Positions 1-12,536 are shown, counted from the first letter of the stretch. The stretch is 64,000 nt of DNA from Stictocephala bisonia (GCA_035578905.1 JAQJVL010002150.1:1-64000), one strand, 5' to 3'. Program-made: numbers and translations. The notes: generated by a model from the letters alone, not told the origin.

Positions 1-700
1 ATTATTAGAAGTTATTTAAGTAATTATAGTCGACGTTGATAATAATTAAGAATCAATTAATAACTCAGCGAATTTAATAATAGTTGTAACATACATTTTG
101 CTATTAAAATTTGTTTTAAATAAAAATGCCAAACACAAAAAGATTACTTCTTTTAAACCAATTTAAATATACATTATATGTATTTAAACGGTACGGGAAA
201 TAACAGAAATATTTTTCTTAGTGACAGCAAGAAGTATATATTTTTAGTTACTTAATTTCAATTAGAGTTATTAACTGATTTATAATTGTTATGACATATT
301 TTATTGTTGTTATTGATATACGTTTTAATTTGTTAACTTTCAAACTCTTAACCTAATTGATGTTTATATTTTAAATACTGGTCTAATTATGAGAAATAGC
401 AAAATACAAATACTCCGTAAACATGTTAAGAATCACCCTTTACGACCTATCAGGAAACGCCTCGCTCAGAGTCGATGTTTTTATATGACTAGTAGGCCAG
501 CCAGGAGGCCAGCCAAGAGCCTTCAGCGCGCGTACTATAGGCTACAAAGAAATTCCGACGAATTGGTGTCAAAGTTTTGTTTATTACGTTTGTGTTTTGT
601 TTACTACATATAATTTTTCAATTAGAAAGTTAGAAGCTTTTTAAAACTATAATTTTATGTTCATAATTTCTAGGCTCGATCCTCTTAATACCGAAATAGT
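1..700. other. AT-rich intergenic sequence, nothing recognised
   Basis: Strongly AT-rich. The small open frame at 389-613 has no recognisable domain, no splice context and no repeat similarity, so it is not called as a gene. Confidence 0.5.
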
Positions 701-704
701 GTCC

Positions 705-1030
705 GCTGAATGGTTACCAACTACGTAGGCACTACTAGAGAAGTTTGGGGTGTCCATGTTGGATGGTAGTCAGAGTTCAGATGTTATGTAGAGAAGATAA
801 CTTAGTGTCAGGTTTGTCAGTTAGCTTAAGATCAGACCAACACTTCATGGTTCGGATTCCACGTAAAGCTGTAGGTCCTTTAGTTGCCCTGGCTATTGGC
901 CTATTGACAGCTCTTCCTGAGGAACATACGACCTTGGTTACTAACATAACTACACTCGTTCACCCCTCATAATCGCCTATTTATTGACGATCGGCGTCGT
1001 AATAATGAGTAATAATAATAAAAAATAACC
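705..1030 (+). repeat. Dispersed SINE-like repeat, copy 1
   Basis: This stretch matches, in opposite orientation, the segment at about 8367-8690. Shared landmarks in order are GGGGTGTCCATGTTGGATG, AGATCAGACCAACACT or a close variant, GGTTCGGATTCCACGTAAA, CTGGCTATT, TTCACCCCTCATA and an A-rich tail of the AATAAAAAATAAC type. A tail of this kind suggests retroposition on the plus strand. No tRNA-like A/B boxes are obvious, so the class is open. The open frame at 745-972 is contained in the repeat and is not a gene. Confidence 0.7.
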
Positions 1031-3349
1031 ATTTTTCAAGTTTGGTACGGAATAATACTTGGATTAACAACCTAATAATAATTTTAAAAGTCTAATAATA
1101 GTGAAAATTCTACTTAATGTGGTCGTTTCCCAAACTGGCAAGCCACCACTTGAAAGTCGACTGCCCCAGCAGCCCTATGGTATCTTCAATTTTGTGCAAT
1201 GCAATATTAGTAGCAGTGAAATTTTACCGTCATTGGGCCAAAACATGCTGTCTGTACGGTTTCTGTTTATTATAATAATGAGTTACAGTAAAGCATTTTA
1301 TGATTATGAAAGGTCCAGTCTAGTGGATCATAAGTTGATACGTGATTTTCATGTACAATTGTCAAAATTACGTTTAAAAGGTTCACATATTTTACCGTGA
1401 CCAAAGTAAATGAGTACTCATTTTTTATGGTCTATTAGAATAGATCTTCAGCTTTCAAATACGCTTTCTAGAAATACGATAGTATTACAGCTATGGGCCG
1501 AAACGTTGTTAACCCCTGTGTTGGTGTTTTTGTGTAGGGAAAGGGCCACCCTTCATTGAAGATTATTTTTGAAGATAACTATTCTTAAGTATAAGTTAGT
1601 ATATTAGGAACAATATTTATTTATTTATTTCCATGCTTTAATACAGGTTTACACCCAATTACATTAAAGCAGTTAAAGATATAAACTATCATTAATATAT
1701 AGTGGGACTTGCCATGACACAAATGTTCAAATACGAAAATTGTCCAAGGTCTGTAAACGTACAATTAACAAAAACACTCAAAAACGAACATATGACAATG
1801 AATATGACAATAATATTTGATATAATATCCATGACAATAATATCCATCCATATGACAATAAACGTTTGTTTTAAATGACAAGTTCACTTATGAAGAAATA
1901 TAAATACTCTACCATATAAATATATAAATACTAAATCATAAATCATGCCAATAATAAAAGAGAATAATAAATATATATATGACATAAACTATGAATAATT
2001 AGCAAGGATAAAATATTATATAATAAACAAACATATAAATTAAACGAGACCAACAGTAATAATAAAAATGTTAAATACAACCAATGTTAAATATTGCTTG
2101 TAACCCACATTGTTAAAATGTATTTAGAAAAATACATATTTTAACTCATTGGTGACATAACGAAGTACTGTTGTACACATAGTAACGCCCGCTCTCCATG
2201 GCAACCGTTACTCTGTACACAAGCCGTTACTCGTATCTAATCAATCTATATTTTATCACCTCTGTATCTTGTTTACTTGGATACTATATTATTGATTATT
2301 CCGGGTAACTTTATCAACACCAATAATCTTTGATAGTAAGTTTATTTAAACTTCTTATTATATAGAATTTTGCATTTTATACTTAAGTTTACATGGACAA
2401 TTCGTTTAAGTTATTTTGTAATTTGATTGAAAAAAATTGGGATTTCATAATATTTAACTCTTACAAATTACATATTTTTGAAAGAAAAGTAATGCAACCA
2501 ATAACAATTGGAAATTAAAAATAATAAATAACTAAACATAAATAATGCATGGCTTCTCATCGTTAGTTATAAAAATAAAATGTTTGCCTATATTTAGGTT
2601 CAATATACTTTATTATTTCAATGCATTTTTAATAAATGAACAAAAAGAATAAATGAATTCAATAAGTATGAACGATGGAAATGAAACCGTATTACTGTGT
2701 AAAATGTAATATATAGTATAAATTTTAAGATAAATTTGATAAAATGTAAGTTAAATTATGATACGTTTTTATAATCATGTCAATAATGTAGTGGTATGCT
2801 ATAAACTTTGTGCTATTTCAAACTCATTTTTAATTTAATGTATGTACATCAAAGTTCATGAGTGATGGGTCGTGAAATGTATACAAATATTTTCCTTTTA
2901 TAATATCATGACTTATGATTACAACACTCAATTTTTTTAATTTAAACACTCAGTTAATCTAGAATAATATTCTTTTAAGATTGTTTTATTTTCGTTCACT
3001 CTCTATTTAACTACTCCGCCAAAGCAATAATTTTTGCATTCGCAAGGTACTTCTCATGCATGAAAACAAGTTTACTTTATTATTTGGTTTGACTCGGGGA
3101 GCATGATTAGTAGGACTATTTGAAAATGTTTTTTAATGTTGATTAGTAATTAATTCTATTCAGTTTTTCAAATTACTTTCAGTCATTATAATCAGAAGAT
3201 TAACACAATTCGTATCAAGTTTAAACTCGAGCTAGAGGTCAAACTCAACTCGCGTGTTTCATCATTACCGGCACCGACAACACACACCTCGAACTAGTTT
3301 ACCTTGTTATAAAAGTTTAGGGATATGTAGAAAAGTGGCCCTTATTGAG
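1031..3349. other. AT-rich intergenic sequence, nothing recognised
   Basis: Contains simple AT-rich runs and short ATTT tracts near 1617. The open frame at 1101-1400 shows no domain or splice context. No RNA gene or transposon end was recognised. Confidence 0.5.
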
Positions 3350-4030
3350 ACTTCCTATACATGTAGGACTCCTACATCCTATACATGTACACTTCCTATA
3401 CATGTAGACTTCCTATATATGTAGGACTCCTACATCCTATACATGTACACTTCCTATACATGTAGACATCCTATACATGTAGGACTCCTACATCCTATAC
3501 ATGTACACTTCCTATACATGTAGACTTCCTATACATGTAGGACTCCTACATCCTATACATGTAGACATCCTATACATATAGGACTCCTACATCCTATACA
3601 TGTACACTTCCTATACATGTAGACTTCCTATATATGTAGGACTCCTACATCCTATACACGTAGACTCCCTATACATGTAGACCTCCTATACATGTAGGAC
3701 TCCTACATCCTATACATGTAGACTTCCTATAGATGTAGGACCCCTACATCCTATACATGTAGACTTCCTATACATGTAGACTCCCTATACATGTAGGACT
3801 GCTACATCCTATACATGTAGACTTCCTATACATGTAGACTCCCTATACATGTAGGACTGCTACATCCTATACATGTAGACTTCCTATACCTGTAGGACTC
3901 CTACATCCTATACATGTAGGACTCCTACATCCTATACATGTAGACTCCCTATACATGTAGGACTCCTACATCCCATACATGTAGGACTCCTACATCCTAT
4001 ACATGTAGACTCCCTAATGTAGACTTCCTA
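3350..4030. repeat. Palindromic minisatellite, period about 41 bp
   Basis: Tandem units alternate CCTATACATGTAGACTT (17 bp) with a 24-bp piece containing ATGTAGGACTCCTACAT. Both halves are self-complementary: TACATGTA is an 8-bp palindrome, and ATGTAGGA/TCCTACAT flank a single central base. About 680 bp are covered, with higher-order variation (TAGACTCCC and GGACTGC variants toward the right). No coding potential. Confidence 0.95.
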
Positions 4031-4283
4031 TTTCAATTCTGAGATCTACATTGAAATTGAGCAAAACCTTTTCCAAATTAAACAAGAATTTAAAGAAGGA
4101 CAGGGCTAACTTGACTTTCAAACATAAATTATACACTTTAAGTTCAAATTCAAGTTCAAGTTCTTTATTAACATATTGATTTGCATACAAAGATATTTCA
4201 TACAAATATAATGTTTTGTCATACTATGTGAATCTTAAATCTAACTTAAACACGAAATTAAGTCGAAATTAATAAATATAGTG

Positions 4284-4990
4284 TTAACGAACCCCAAACT
4301 CCAAGAAGTCTCTGGCAGAATAAAATGCATTGTTTATTAAAAATACTTTCAGCTTTCGTTTAAATTGGTGTTCACTATGACTCAATTTTAGCTCTTTTGG
4401 CAACTTGATAAAAAGTTTTATACCCGTATAACGAGCCCCTTTTTCAAATTTGGTTGTATTGTGAATGGGATAAAATAATAATTTATCCGATCTAGTTATT
4501 TTTTTGGATTCTCTTACTTTGGACAAAACGTTGATATTTCTAAAAAGAACCGAGAATATATAAATTGAGGGTACTGTCATAATTTTGCTCTGCAGGAATA
4601 TTCCTCGACATGACTGTGAACAGCCTAGTTTTAAAATTCTTCTTAGCATATTTTTCTGTACCTTAAAAACTTTATCCAATAATGATGAGCCCCCCCCAAA
4701 AGCTATCCCATACCTAATTATACTCTCGTAATATCCCTTTTAGACATCAAGCAAAACTTCCAAACTGCACGTGTATTTTAGGAGGTTTATAGCATATGCA
4801 GCAGAGCTTAATTTTTTTAACAACTGAATAATATGGGTTGCCCATGATAAGGTTTCATCAATAAAAACTCTAAGGAATTTAGTATCTGGGATGGTTGATA
4901 TTTTTGATGTGGGTGAAAGATCTATTTCTTTGATTGAGTTTATATTGCGGTTAGATATAAAAACTTTATACAGTATAGTAGCGCATTTGT
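4284..4990 (-). pseudogene. LINE remnant: C-terminal part of a reverse transcriptase ORF
   Basis: Minus-strand translation reads through the RT thumb region. Recognisable pieces are KFLRVFIDETLSWATHI, YYESIIRYGIAF, a LLDKVFKVQKNMLRRIL block and LTVPS-like MTVPSIYIFSVLF, which is the usual order at the end of jockey/CR1/RTE-like ORF2 proteins. The longest open part is 4284-4679 (131 codons). At least one in-frame stop (LLDV*KGYY, near 4740) breaks the frame upstream. No endonuclease or RT catalytic core is visible nearby, so this is a 5'-truncated, dead copy. The exact clade is uncertain. Confidence 0.7.
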
Positions 4991-4999
4991 AAATAACTT

Positions 5000-5470
5000 T
5001 TAATAGTTATTGTATGTGCTTGATTTATGAAAACTTGATCATTTCAGTAGTAATAATTTCGCTGTTTGGGAAATCCTGTCCTTGGGTTTTTTTCAATTAC
5101 AATGTGTATTTCATAAAAAACAAACATATGAAAGATGCAAAACAAAAGTTACTAATACACAATTATTTCATAACATTTACAAATAATTCGTTATTCGCGT
5201 GTACTTAGAGTACAGTCAGACGTCAAGCACACCAGTTACGTTTGAGTTATTTTACAGTATAGTCAAGAGAAGATAGAGTTTATACGGAGAGGCATTCTAT
5301 TATTATTCACAGCGATACATTATATTAGCATTGTATTAGCGTTATTCAACAATGGTATATACAGTGGATATCGTGAAAAGTGGTATATACAGTGGTCTAG
5401 AAGCCAGTCTGTTAGTTTAGTCTTCACCAAGAAATCGCCAAGTTCAGTATTTCAGTTTTGGCAGTTTTAT
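5000..5470. other. Unassigned sequence between two LINE fragments
   Basis: Contains two near copies of GTGGTATATACAGTGG-like sequence around 5350-5400. No gene, TIR or RNA structure was recognised. It may be body sequence of an unidentified retroelement. Confidence 0.3.
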
Positions 5471-5473
5471 ACT

Positions 5474-5700
5474 GGTTTGGGCCCTACGAATGGAGTCCTC
5501 GATCCCATCTTAGCTTCGAGATCAACGGGAAACGGCCACTTCAGGAAACATCTTCAAAATATTGGTATCTACAGCGAAGACATCAGTTTCCAGCGTTGTG
5601 GTGAGGCTATTGAGTCTGCCGAACTCCTATTACCTGAGTGTGAAGCTCTGGAGCTCAGGAGAAGGAGAATATTCGGGAACGAGTTCTGAAAAGAAATAAT
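5474..5700 (+). pseudogene. LINE remnant: C-terminal zinc-finger segment of an ORF2 protein
   Basis: The plus-strand frame reads STGNGHFRKHLQNIGIY followed by CGEAIESAEHLL-like sequence (here CGEAIESAELLLPECEAL). This is the tail found after RT or RNase H in R1/I/Loa-type LINEs: a TGHG motif, then a C-x2-C...H...C finger. The intact LINE at 31.6-31.8 kb has the equivalent LSGHGCFRAYLHRF and CPSCPG segment. The histidine of the finger appears to be replaced by leucine here. The frame ends at TGA 5687-5689, and the following 170 bp look like the element's 3' UTR. Only the 3' end is present. Confidence 0.6.
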
Positions 5701-5882
5701 AGTAGCTATTCTGTGGAAAAAGAGTATACAGCTGGTAAAGTCACTCTGGAGAGGTACTCCATTCTAGTAGACAACAGGGGAGCTCAAAAACTCAAGGTTG
5801 AAGTACAATTTAGGAATGGCCTCAGAGCTCTCCTTTCCCCTTACAAAACTAACTAAACTAGTAGTTAGTCCTCCCTAAACTG

Positions 5883-5975
5883 TACGTAAATGGTTGTGTG
5901 TGGGTGGGTTGTCACTCCTGTACTTGAATGGGTGGGTAACACGTCATCAGGGCGCGTGTATGAGTGGGTTTGACC
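5883..5975 (+). repeat. Short tract of the 36-bp GT-rich repeat family
   Basis: Degenerate units of GTACGTAAATGG..GTGGGTGGGTTGTCACTCCTGTAC type. They match the G-rich strand of the large array at 33950-35510. Confidence 0.6.
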
Positions 5976-6084
5976 TATTTTTGTAGTAATGTTATTTTTA
6001 CCCCAGATTAAAGCATATCCATTACGTGGTCTATTGATAATGATAAGGTGGAAGCAATTAATTATTTTTGATGGAATGTTGTGT

Positions 6085-6245
6085 CTTCTTATGTTGTCTG
6101 AGGTTGTTTCATAATATGCTCTGGGAGTAGGTTGTAGATAATAACAGCCTTATATGAAGGGGTTTTCCTGAAGACGTGGAGATGGTGGTTGTATAGAATA
6201 TCTTGTGTTTTACATGTGACTGGTCTGTAGATGTTGAACATACAT
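6085..6245 (-). pseudogene. LINE remnant: extreme C-terminus of an ORF2-like protein
   Basis: Minus-strand translation gives YNHHLHVFRKTPSYKAVIIY followed by NLLPEHI. This resembles the conserved tail of CR1/jockey/RTE-like ORF2 proteins (LH..R..T..YKA...YN.LP). A stop follows within about 10 codons. Short and isolated, so assignment rests on the motif alone. Confidence 0.45.
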
Positions 6246-6249
6246 ATTT

Positions 6250-7580
6250 ATCATGTAATATTTGTGATGTAATTATTCTTACTTAAAAACATACCGAAAC
6301 GAAATTGTTTACAATCCAGTAAAAAAAGAGACATTTCAACTCCAAAGGCACTTTAGCTTAGTGTATAGGCCGACCTTTCTTAAACAGCCATTTAACTAAG
6401 TTTTTTAGTGTAATGGGCTAAACAAAATAAAAACGTTATTACATTTACTGTCCTAAGTGTTTACGGTTTCTAATTTAACCAGGACTTCAACGACAGTTAA
6501 TATGAAAGGCCTCTTATAGTTAAAAATAAATAATAATTGCTTTAAATTGGATAAGTGGTCTAAGGAATTTTACTGGGCTAGGAATAACACGAAGGATCAT
6601 CAGTTCGTCTCAGTTTTTTCTTTATTATAATATCTATTGTATCAACCAGGTACATATATAATTTTGGGTTGCAACCATAAAATGTCATTAAAATAATTAT
6701 ATTAAATAAATGGCGAACTTTTCTAAGAAAAAACACAACTATGTTTTCCAGGCTCCTAATTCAATATGGAAACTATCGAAATTTCAAAAATACAAAGGAA
6801 GATATAACCCAAACACAGTAATAATAAAGCTGTTCTTAAGGGGGAAGGAGGGGGGCTTAAACGTCTGTCTCTGGTGAATGCATAGAGACTAATAAAATCT
6901 AACTGCACTACTACATCTAATGCATTAATTGTCACGACTTTGTTTTATTTACCTGATTGATTAAGATTTTCTTTAGAACACAAGCAGTAAACTGTATATT
7001 CCATTAAAAATAAATAAATATATATGTTATTTTGTAATTATTGTTAAAATAGCTGAGTGAAAAAATAATTGTGATTCGTTTATTTATAAACTGTATAATT
7101 TATCAATTAAAAGTGTACCATACTGAATCTGATTATATGTAGTAAATAAAACATTAAAATATACATCCTTATATCAAATTGTTTAGAATTGTAATTTTAA
7201 TCTCATCTAAAACGCAAAGTAAAGATTATCCCTAAAACAATAAATAACAAAATAAGAAACAATTTTACTTAAAATACTAATACGGGTGCTATTGCCTTGT
7301 TAGAAAAAAAGTTGTTATGAAAAGAGGGATTCCTAATACTTACATAATAGTTATTGAGTCATAATATAATCATATTTTAAAATTAAAATTTATGAAAATA
7401 GGAATTTAATTCTTTTCTCATTAATTCCTTGGACACCGATCAATAAGATATGGGCGAATATGGATTTAAAATAAGTATCATAAATGTAGATAGGTTTGGT
7501 TGAATGTAGTAATTAATACACACTAATGCTAAATATTCCTAAGAGAGTTTCATAAATTAGTAACCCAATGACAAATAAAC
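6250..7580. other. AT-rich intergenic sequence, nothing recognised
   Basis: Poly-purine run AAGGGGGAAGGAGGGGGG near 6838. No gene, SINE or TIR was recognised. Confidence 0.4.
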
Positions 7581-7594
7581 AGCCGGTGGTTATC

Positions 7595-7790
7595 AGCTGG
7601 TTCCTTTCAAAGTTTGTTATACTCTGATTGGGACGAACTGAGGTCCTTTAGCTCACGAAGCTTATAAAGGTGGCGAGCTACTGTCATCGGGACAGTGATT
7701 CCGTCGGGCAAGTTTGCACTCGCAAGGCGTGACTCTCGGTTCGATTTTTACCACTCGTAAATCGCAAAAGCTCTTAAAAAAAAACAAAAC
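7595..7790 (+). mobile_element. Possible tRNA-like SINE head
   Basis: Contains a B-box-like GGTTCGATTTTTACC after a GC-richer stretch (GGCGAGCTACTGTCATCGGG, GCAAGGCGTGACTCTC), followed by an A-rich run at 7769-7784. The A box is poorly defined, so this is tentative. Confidence 0.35.
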
Positions 7791-7804
7791 TCCCACGCGT
7801 AAAC

Positions 7805-7925
7805 TTACGGTATATTCTATGCATGGGCGGGTGGGTCAATACCACTTTACGTGTAAGGTCGGGTGGGAGGGTCACTACCACTGTACGTGTACGGGTGGGT
7901 GGGTGAGATAATACCACCGTACGTA
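7805..7925 (+). repeat. Short tract of the 36-bp GT-rich repeat family
   Basis: About three units, for example GGTCACTACCACTGTACGTG then TACGGGTGGGTGGGTGAGAT. The unit and order match the reverse complement of the array at 33950-35510. It follows directly on the A-rich end of the preceding SINE-like piece. The open frame 7714-7911 is produced by the repeat (HYHCTCTGGWV). Confidence 0.75.
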
Positions 7926-8366
7926 AATTTGAATTTTGATCATTTCTAGAATAACTGCTTTATGTTTATTGCTTATTATTATATACTTTATAAATTAGAT
8001 TCTTATAAAGTATATAACACACAAATCTCATGTCTTATATGGTATACATCAGTTCTAGTGTGTCAACCTGTTTACCCTAGGACGAGACGCTGTACCTGAC
8101 GAGGTGGCATAGTTCGGAGACAGCACTTCCATCAGCAAAGTTTTAATGAAGCCTCAGCATGGAGGTCAGAGTTAATTAGTGTCCTGAACACAACATTTGG
8201 AACTGATTTGGAGGTGTATCTGCAGTTTTAAGAAGTGTATCACTGATGAAAACAATACCAAACAGGGTTGTAATAATAAAATAGGAGAATAAAATGTAGC
8301 AAAAGGATATCGGTTACCAAACCAACAATTAATTCAACAATATTAATTATTGTTATTTTTTATTTT

Positions 8367-8690
8367 TAAGACGTCGATCGTAGAGATTTGTTCGAATATG
8401 AGGGGTGAATGAGTGTCATGAGTGAATATGAACGACTGTAGTCGTTGTTACTATCTGAGTTCGACTTAGCTCAGAAAGGACTATTTATTAATAGCCAGAG
8501 AAACTATGGGAGCTACAGTTTTACGTGGAATCCGAACCACGTAGTGTTGGTCTGATTTTCAGCTAACTGAAAAATCTGACACTCAGTTCTCTCCCTTACA
8601 CAACATCCGATCCTTGACTATCATCCAACATGGACACCCCAACATTCTAATAGTGTCCACGTTGATGGCAACCATTAGAAGAATCAGATA
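8367..8690 (-). repeat. Dispersed SINE-like repeat, copy 2
   Basis: Reverse-complement partner of the copy at about 705-1030. It aligns almost end to end, including the A/T-rich tail (here T-rich on the plus strand, just left of 8367). Landmarks on this strand are TTTACGTGGAATCCGAACCA, GTTGGTCTGATTTTCAGCTA and CATCCAACATGGACACCCC. Confidence 0.75.
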
Positions 8691-8915
8691 AATTATAGGC
8701 GATATTTAAAAAGTAGAGACTGAAAGAGATTGTTCGTTGTTATATTTGTAAATTAATTATTGACTTATTAAATGTAGTTTTCAACAAACTAAACCAGTAA
8801 TTGTAGAATAAACTGGTGTACTTATAAACCAAATTTGTGTATAAATGAGAGTTTATAAATGGGAGTATATAAATTTATTGACTATTCATGTGTATCCCAT
8901 GAGCTGTTTGAAAAA

Positions 8916-9073
8916 ATGTAACATTATATCACTTACTTGGAATATTCCGTCTTACAGCTCAAAATAACTTCTTTCAATATTTTGTTATTTTAAATAATAT
9001 TTTGTTATATTCAAAATAAGCTAATTTTGAGCTGTAAGACGGAATATTACAAGTAAGTGATATAATCTTACAT
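8916..9073. mobile_element. Hairpin MITE, arms about 52 bp
   Basis: The left arm begins ATGTAACATTATATCACTTA and continues TTCCGTCTTACAGCTCAAAA. The right arm is its reverse complement, ending TAAGTGATATAATCTTACAT, with only a few mismatches. The arms flank about 50 bp of AT-rich spacer. No coding capacity. Superfamily not assigned; the flanks are too AT-rich to read a target-site duplication reliably. Confidence 0.75.
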
Positions 9074-9079
9074 ATAAAT

Positions 9080-12000
9080 TTAATATAACAATTGGGTAGT
9101 TGGCAATATATGACATATAAGAAACAAAGTCGAATGACGAAATACCAGGGTATCCAAAGTGAAAAGAAACTTTAATAATCAGCTTTTCTAATTGCATTTT
9201 CCATCACAAGTAACTCCTTAACTTAGAAAAAAGAAACATTGGAAAGTGTCAATGAGTAAGGCAATACATAGTATTACAGATCGACTAATTGATGTCATAA
9301 TCAAAGCTCTAGGTAAAATTAAAATGGAATAATTTTATTTGTTTTTATTCGTCCGATGATTCATAGGCTCAACATTGTTATTTATATATTATATAACATA
9401 TGTACAGAACAATATCAAAACAGCCACAATGAAAACACATAAAGACATAAAAATCAATATACATCAAATGTATAAAATAAGTCGTAAATGTTAAAAAAGC
9501 ATGCCAAAAAGTGGACCAATCTTCAAAAAAGCAAAACTTACAAAACATTAAGTAATTTACAATTACCCTCTAAGTAGGGCGAGTAATTTATCTGTATTTT
9601 ACATGTCTGTATGTTTGTCTTTTATGAATTTACATCAACATTTATTCCATCATCATAAAAATTTAGGAAGTTGTTGAATGTACTCCTGGGAAGGTTTCTG
9701 GCATTGTTCCTTTTACATCCAACTGTAGTGCACCACCCCACTGGTCTTTAAAGTTAATAAAGTGGACTCATTTGTTTATTATTTAATTAATAATGATAAT
9801 ATAAGATTTTTTAAATTAGTTAGAAAATTAATTAATCATCAGCTGATAAATAAAAACAATTGAAATTTAAAAAAATACTTATTGCTTATTGATTCATAAT
9901 TTCTTTATTTTATTAAAATCCAAACACAGTTGTTTATTTTTTTTTCTCTTAGTAAAGCAAGAGTATAGTAAGCTAGTATTTATATAAAGTAAAATTTGAA
10001 AAAAATGATTTTTTCATAAAGTGTGTGTGATTCAAGTAGGTCTTGCATCTGTTTTGATGGCTTAAAACTAGATGAAGCTAAAAGAAACTCCTGTGATTTT
10101 GTTGTAATAATGACAATATACTATTTAATTTTGTTGAAAAATAGTCATAGAAATGTCAGTTACATAAACTATTAAATTTTATTAAATGTATTTACATCCT
10201 TACATTTAATTAATGAAGCAGTTTTTTGTCAACGCACCTCAGCTCTTATTTCGTGACCAATTAAAACGGTTTGGATGTCAACATATTTGCCTCTGTTCGT
10301 AGTTTATGCAATAAGGTCTTAATTCTTCAATAACTTAATTCTGTAACATATGGAAAGCCCTCAAAGTACGTTTTTTGGGTATAAGAATAATATGGAGAGA
10401 TATTGAACTAATTCGAAAATTAACAGCTGTTCAAATGAAAATAACGATTACTTGTTATATATATATATATAAAAAAAAAATAACAAAACAAATGAACACA
10501 TTTTAAATAGTATTATTATTAGATGTTTACAGTAATAAATATGTAGCAACGCAAGTAATGTGAGTGAGATAAATTAATTCAATATTGTAATTTTATCCTA
10601 TTCAGTTAACCTACTATTATTTGTAACCAAAAGTGACATGCCGAGGTAAAACGAGTGCAGCGAGTGACGGGTGTTCGAAAGTGAAGCGTGTAGGGGTGTC
10701 CCCTAGTGTATTATTACTACTCTCATTTTCCAATGTTACTGCAGTAACTTAAGGTAAGGCACAGAGAGTTGAAAGTTAAAATATAATATTGTAATTTAAA
10801 TATCCATCATACTTCGCCAATAATTATTAGAGCAGTTTTTTGGTAACATATGTATGTTTCTGTCTTGAACGAGGCTTTAGATTTTGTAGCTACAGCATCA
10901 ACAAAATTATTGTTTTTATTAGTTTAAGGTATAAGTGGAACATAGATGAAGTGAGATTAACAGGGGATGTGGTTTGAGAGCTTGGTGCGTTCAGGGGAAA
11001 TGGGGCACGGTTATGAACCCTATTTAATTGCACAGGGGGACATAGATTTATTACATTTCTGTGGCATAACCTTGACGGGTCACTTTTATCGTTACTTTGA
11101 AAATATTTACCCTTCCAAAATACACTGTAAGAGATGTGTTCAAGGGTTGTAAATGTCTAAAAAAATTGACAAACTAATTTATAAATTTATTAATAATTTA
11201 GACTCATTTTTAGCTATCACTACATACACCAAACATTTACAATATCGTAAAATGTGTAATCAGGGTACTCCCCTAACCCTGGCTCACACATGATAATATC
11301 CCATCCGTACACGTACAGTTAATTTGTTTTGAAAATTTTGATATGGAACTATTTTATTCGAACTAAAAAATATTTAGAGTAACTATAATAACAAATTCTA
11401 CTTAAATTAAAAAAATCTTACGTACAATACAAATACATTCTAAACATAACTAGTTGATTATAACATGCTTAATTAGGTCTCGAAAACAGTTAACTACATC
11501 TTTAACAAAATAAGTTATACCACCAACTTTTATTATTCATCAAAACGACCTCAATGTTCAACACTATAACTAATATAAACAGCTTCTTCTCAAAGGTTAT
11601 TAATTTAAATTGCGTTAAACGTCGTTAGAGATCACCCAGATTTCTTAAAAATTAGCCGTTATTGTTGGTCAACAACCCCATTACAGCCTCAGAATTATCT
11701 TAAGTTCCGTTAGACTTAATTCTCTTTTTTTGCAATTGAATTTAAGATGAAAGCTACTTGTGAAGTCATAGGTTTATTTTATGGATTAAATCAACCATAA
11801 ATTTATTTTAATTAGTCTGATTATAATAAATTATCATTGAAATTACAATTGCTGATATGAAATGGATTTATTGTTTTATGGTTTGAATTGAATACTTACT
11901 TTTACTTTTTATATGACGAGGTAGGAAGACACATCTGCAGTATGAATAGTGAATGAGTCTGTAGGACACACATTAAGAAGTAAAAACTACTTCATTAATT

Positions 12001-12205
12001 TAGTTTAATATAACATTTATTATGTCTGTACTTGTAATTTTATGCCTCATGAAAATCGTACTTACTTTTTCCCAACTTGCTCCTGGTGAGGTCCTTTAAC
12101 TAATTTTGTATTTTATACCAATTTTAAGGTATATGACAAATGTATATTCGGAATAGTTGGATAAGCTTATAAAGTCTTTGGTACTAAAAAGTTAAAACAC
12201 GTTAA
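9080..12205. other. AT-rich intergenic sequence, little recognised
   Basis: Contains a (TA)n tract at about 10457-10470 and an isolated GC-richer patch at 10630-10720 with AGTGCAGCGAGTGACGGG and GGGGTGTCCCCTA. The open frame at 10967-11152 has no recognised domain. No exon, RNA gene or transposon end was identified. Confidence 0.4.
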
Positions 12206-12209
12206 AGAA

Positions 12210-12536
12210 TTCTTATTTTACCAGGTAAGTTTGGGCTAAGAACACCCTTTCTAACACTTAACTGGGAACCAACGGCTTAAAGGGCTTCCGAACCACTTAC
12301 CAGTGCCCGGGTAGGCGGGCTACGTGAAAGGACTGGATCACACAGACAAAAAGTAAAATTCCTCAGAAGAACCACTGAGAATGCCCCATTACAGCATGGA
12401 CGAAACGTTTGGTGATGTAGATAACACCTTGATGTGGTCATTACCGGAAACTTTAGTTTTAAGTAATGACACCGGCCGCTTAAGCCTACGAAATAAAATA
12501 ACAAGTAAACCCTTAACCCATCTTAAAAAAAACCAC
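12210..12536 (-). mobile_element. 5S-rRNA-like SINE, 3' part, interrupted by a minisatellite
   Basis: Aligns on the plus strand with the better copy at 23093-23310: TTATTTTACCAGG, GGGCTAAGAA, CTAACACTTAAC, GGGAACCAACGGCTTAA, CTTCCGAACCAC, GGCGGGCTACGTG, AAGGACTGGATCACACAGAC, then ACCCATC...CCACGCT. The SINE is in minus orientation, with its 5S-like head at the right. The head is interrupted right after CCACGCT by the 31-bp array and resumes beyond it at about 14345. The open frame 12277-12504 is inside the element and is not a gene. Confidence 0.75.

Noticed and set aside
745..972. 75-codon plus-strand frame
   Set aside because: Lies inside a dispersed SINE-like repeat; the matching copy at 8.4 kb does not keep it open.
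1101..1400. 99-codon plus-strand frame
   Set aside because: No domain, no codon bias visible and no splice or promoter context.
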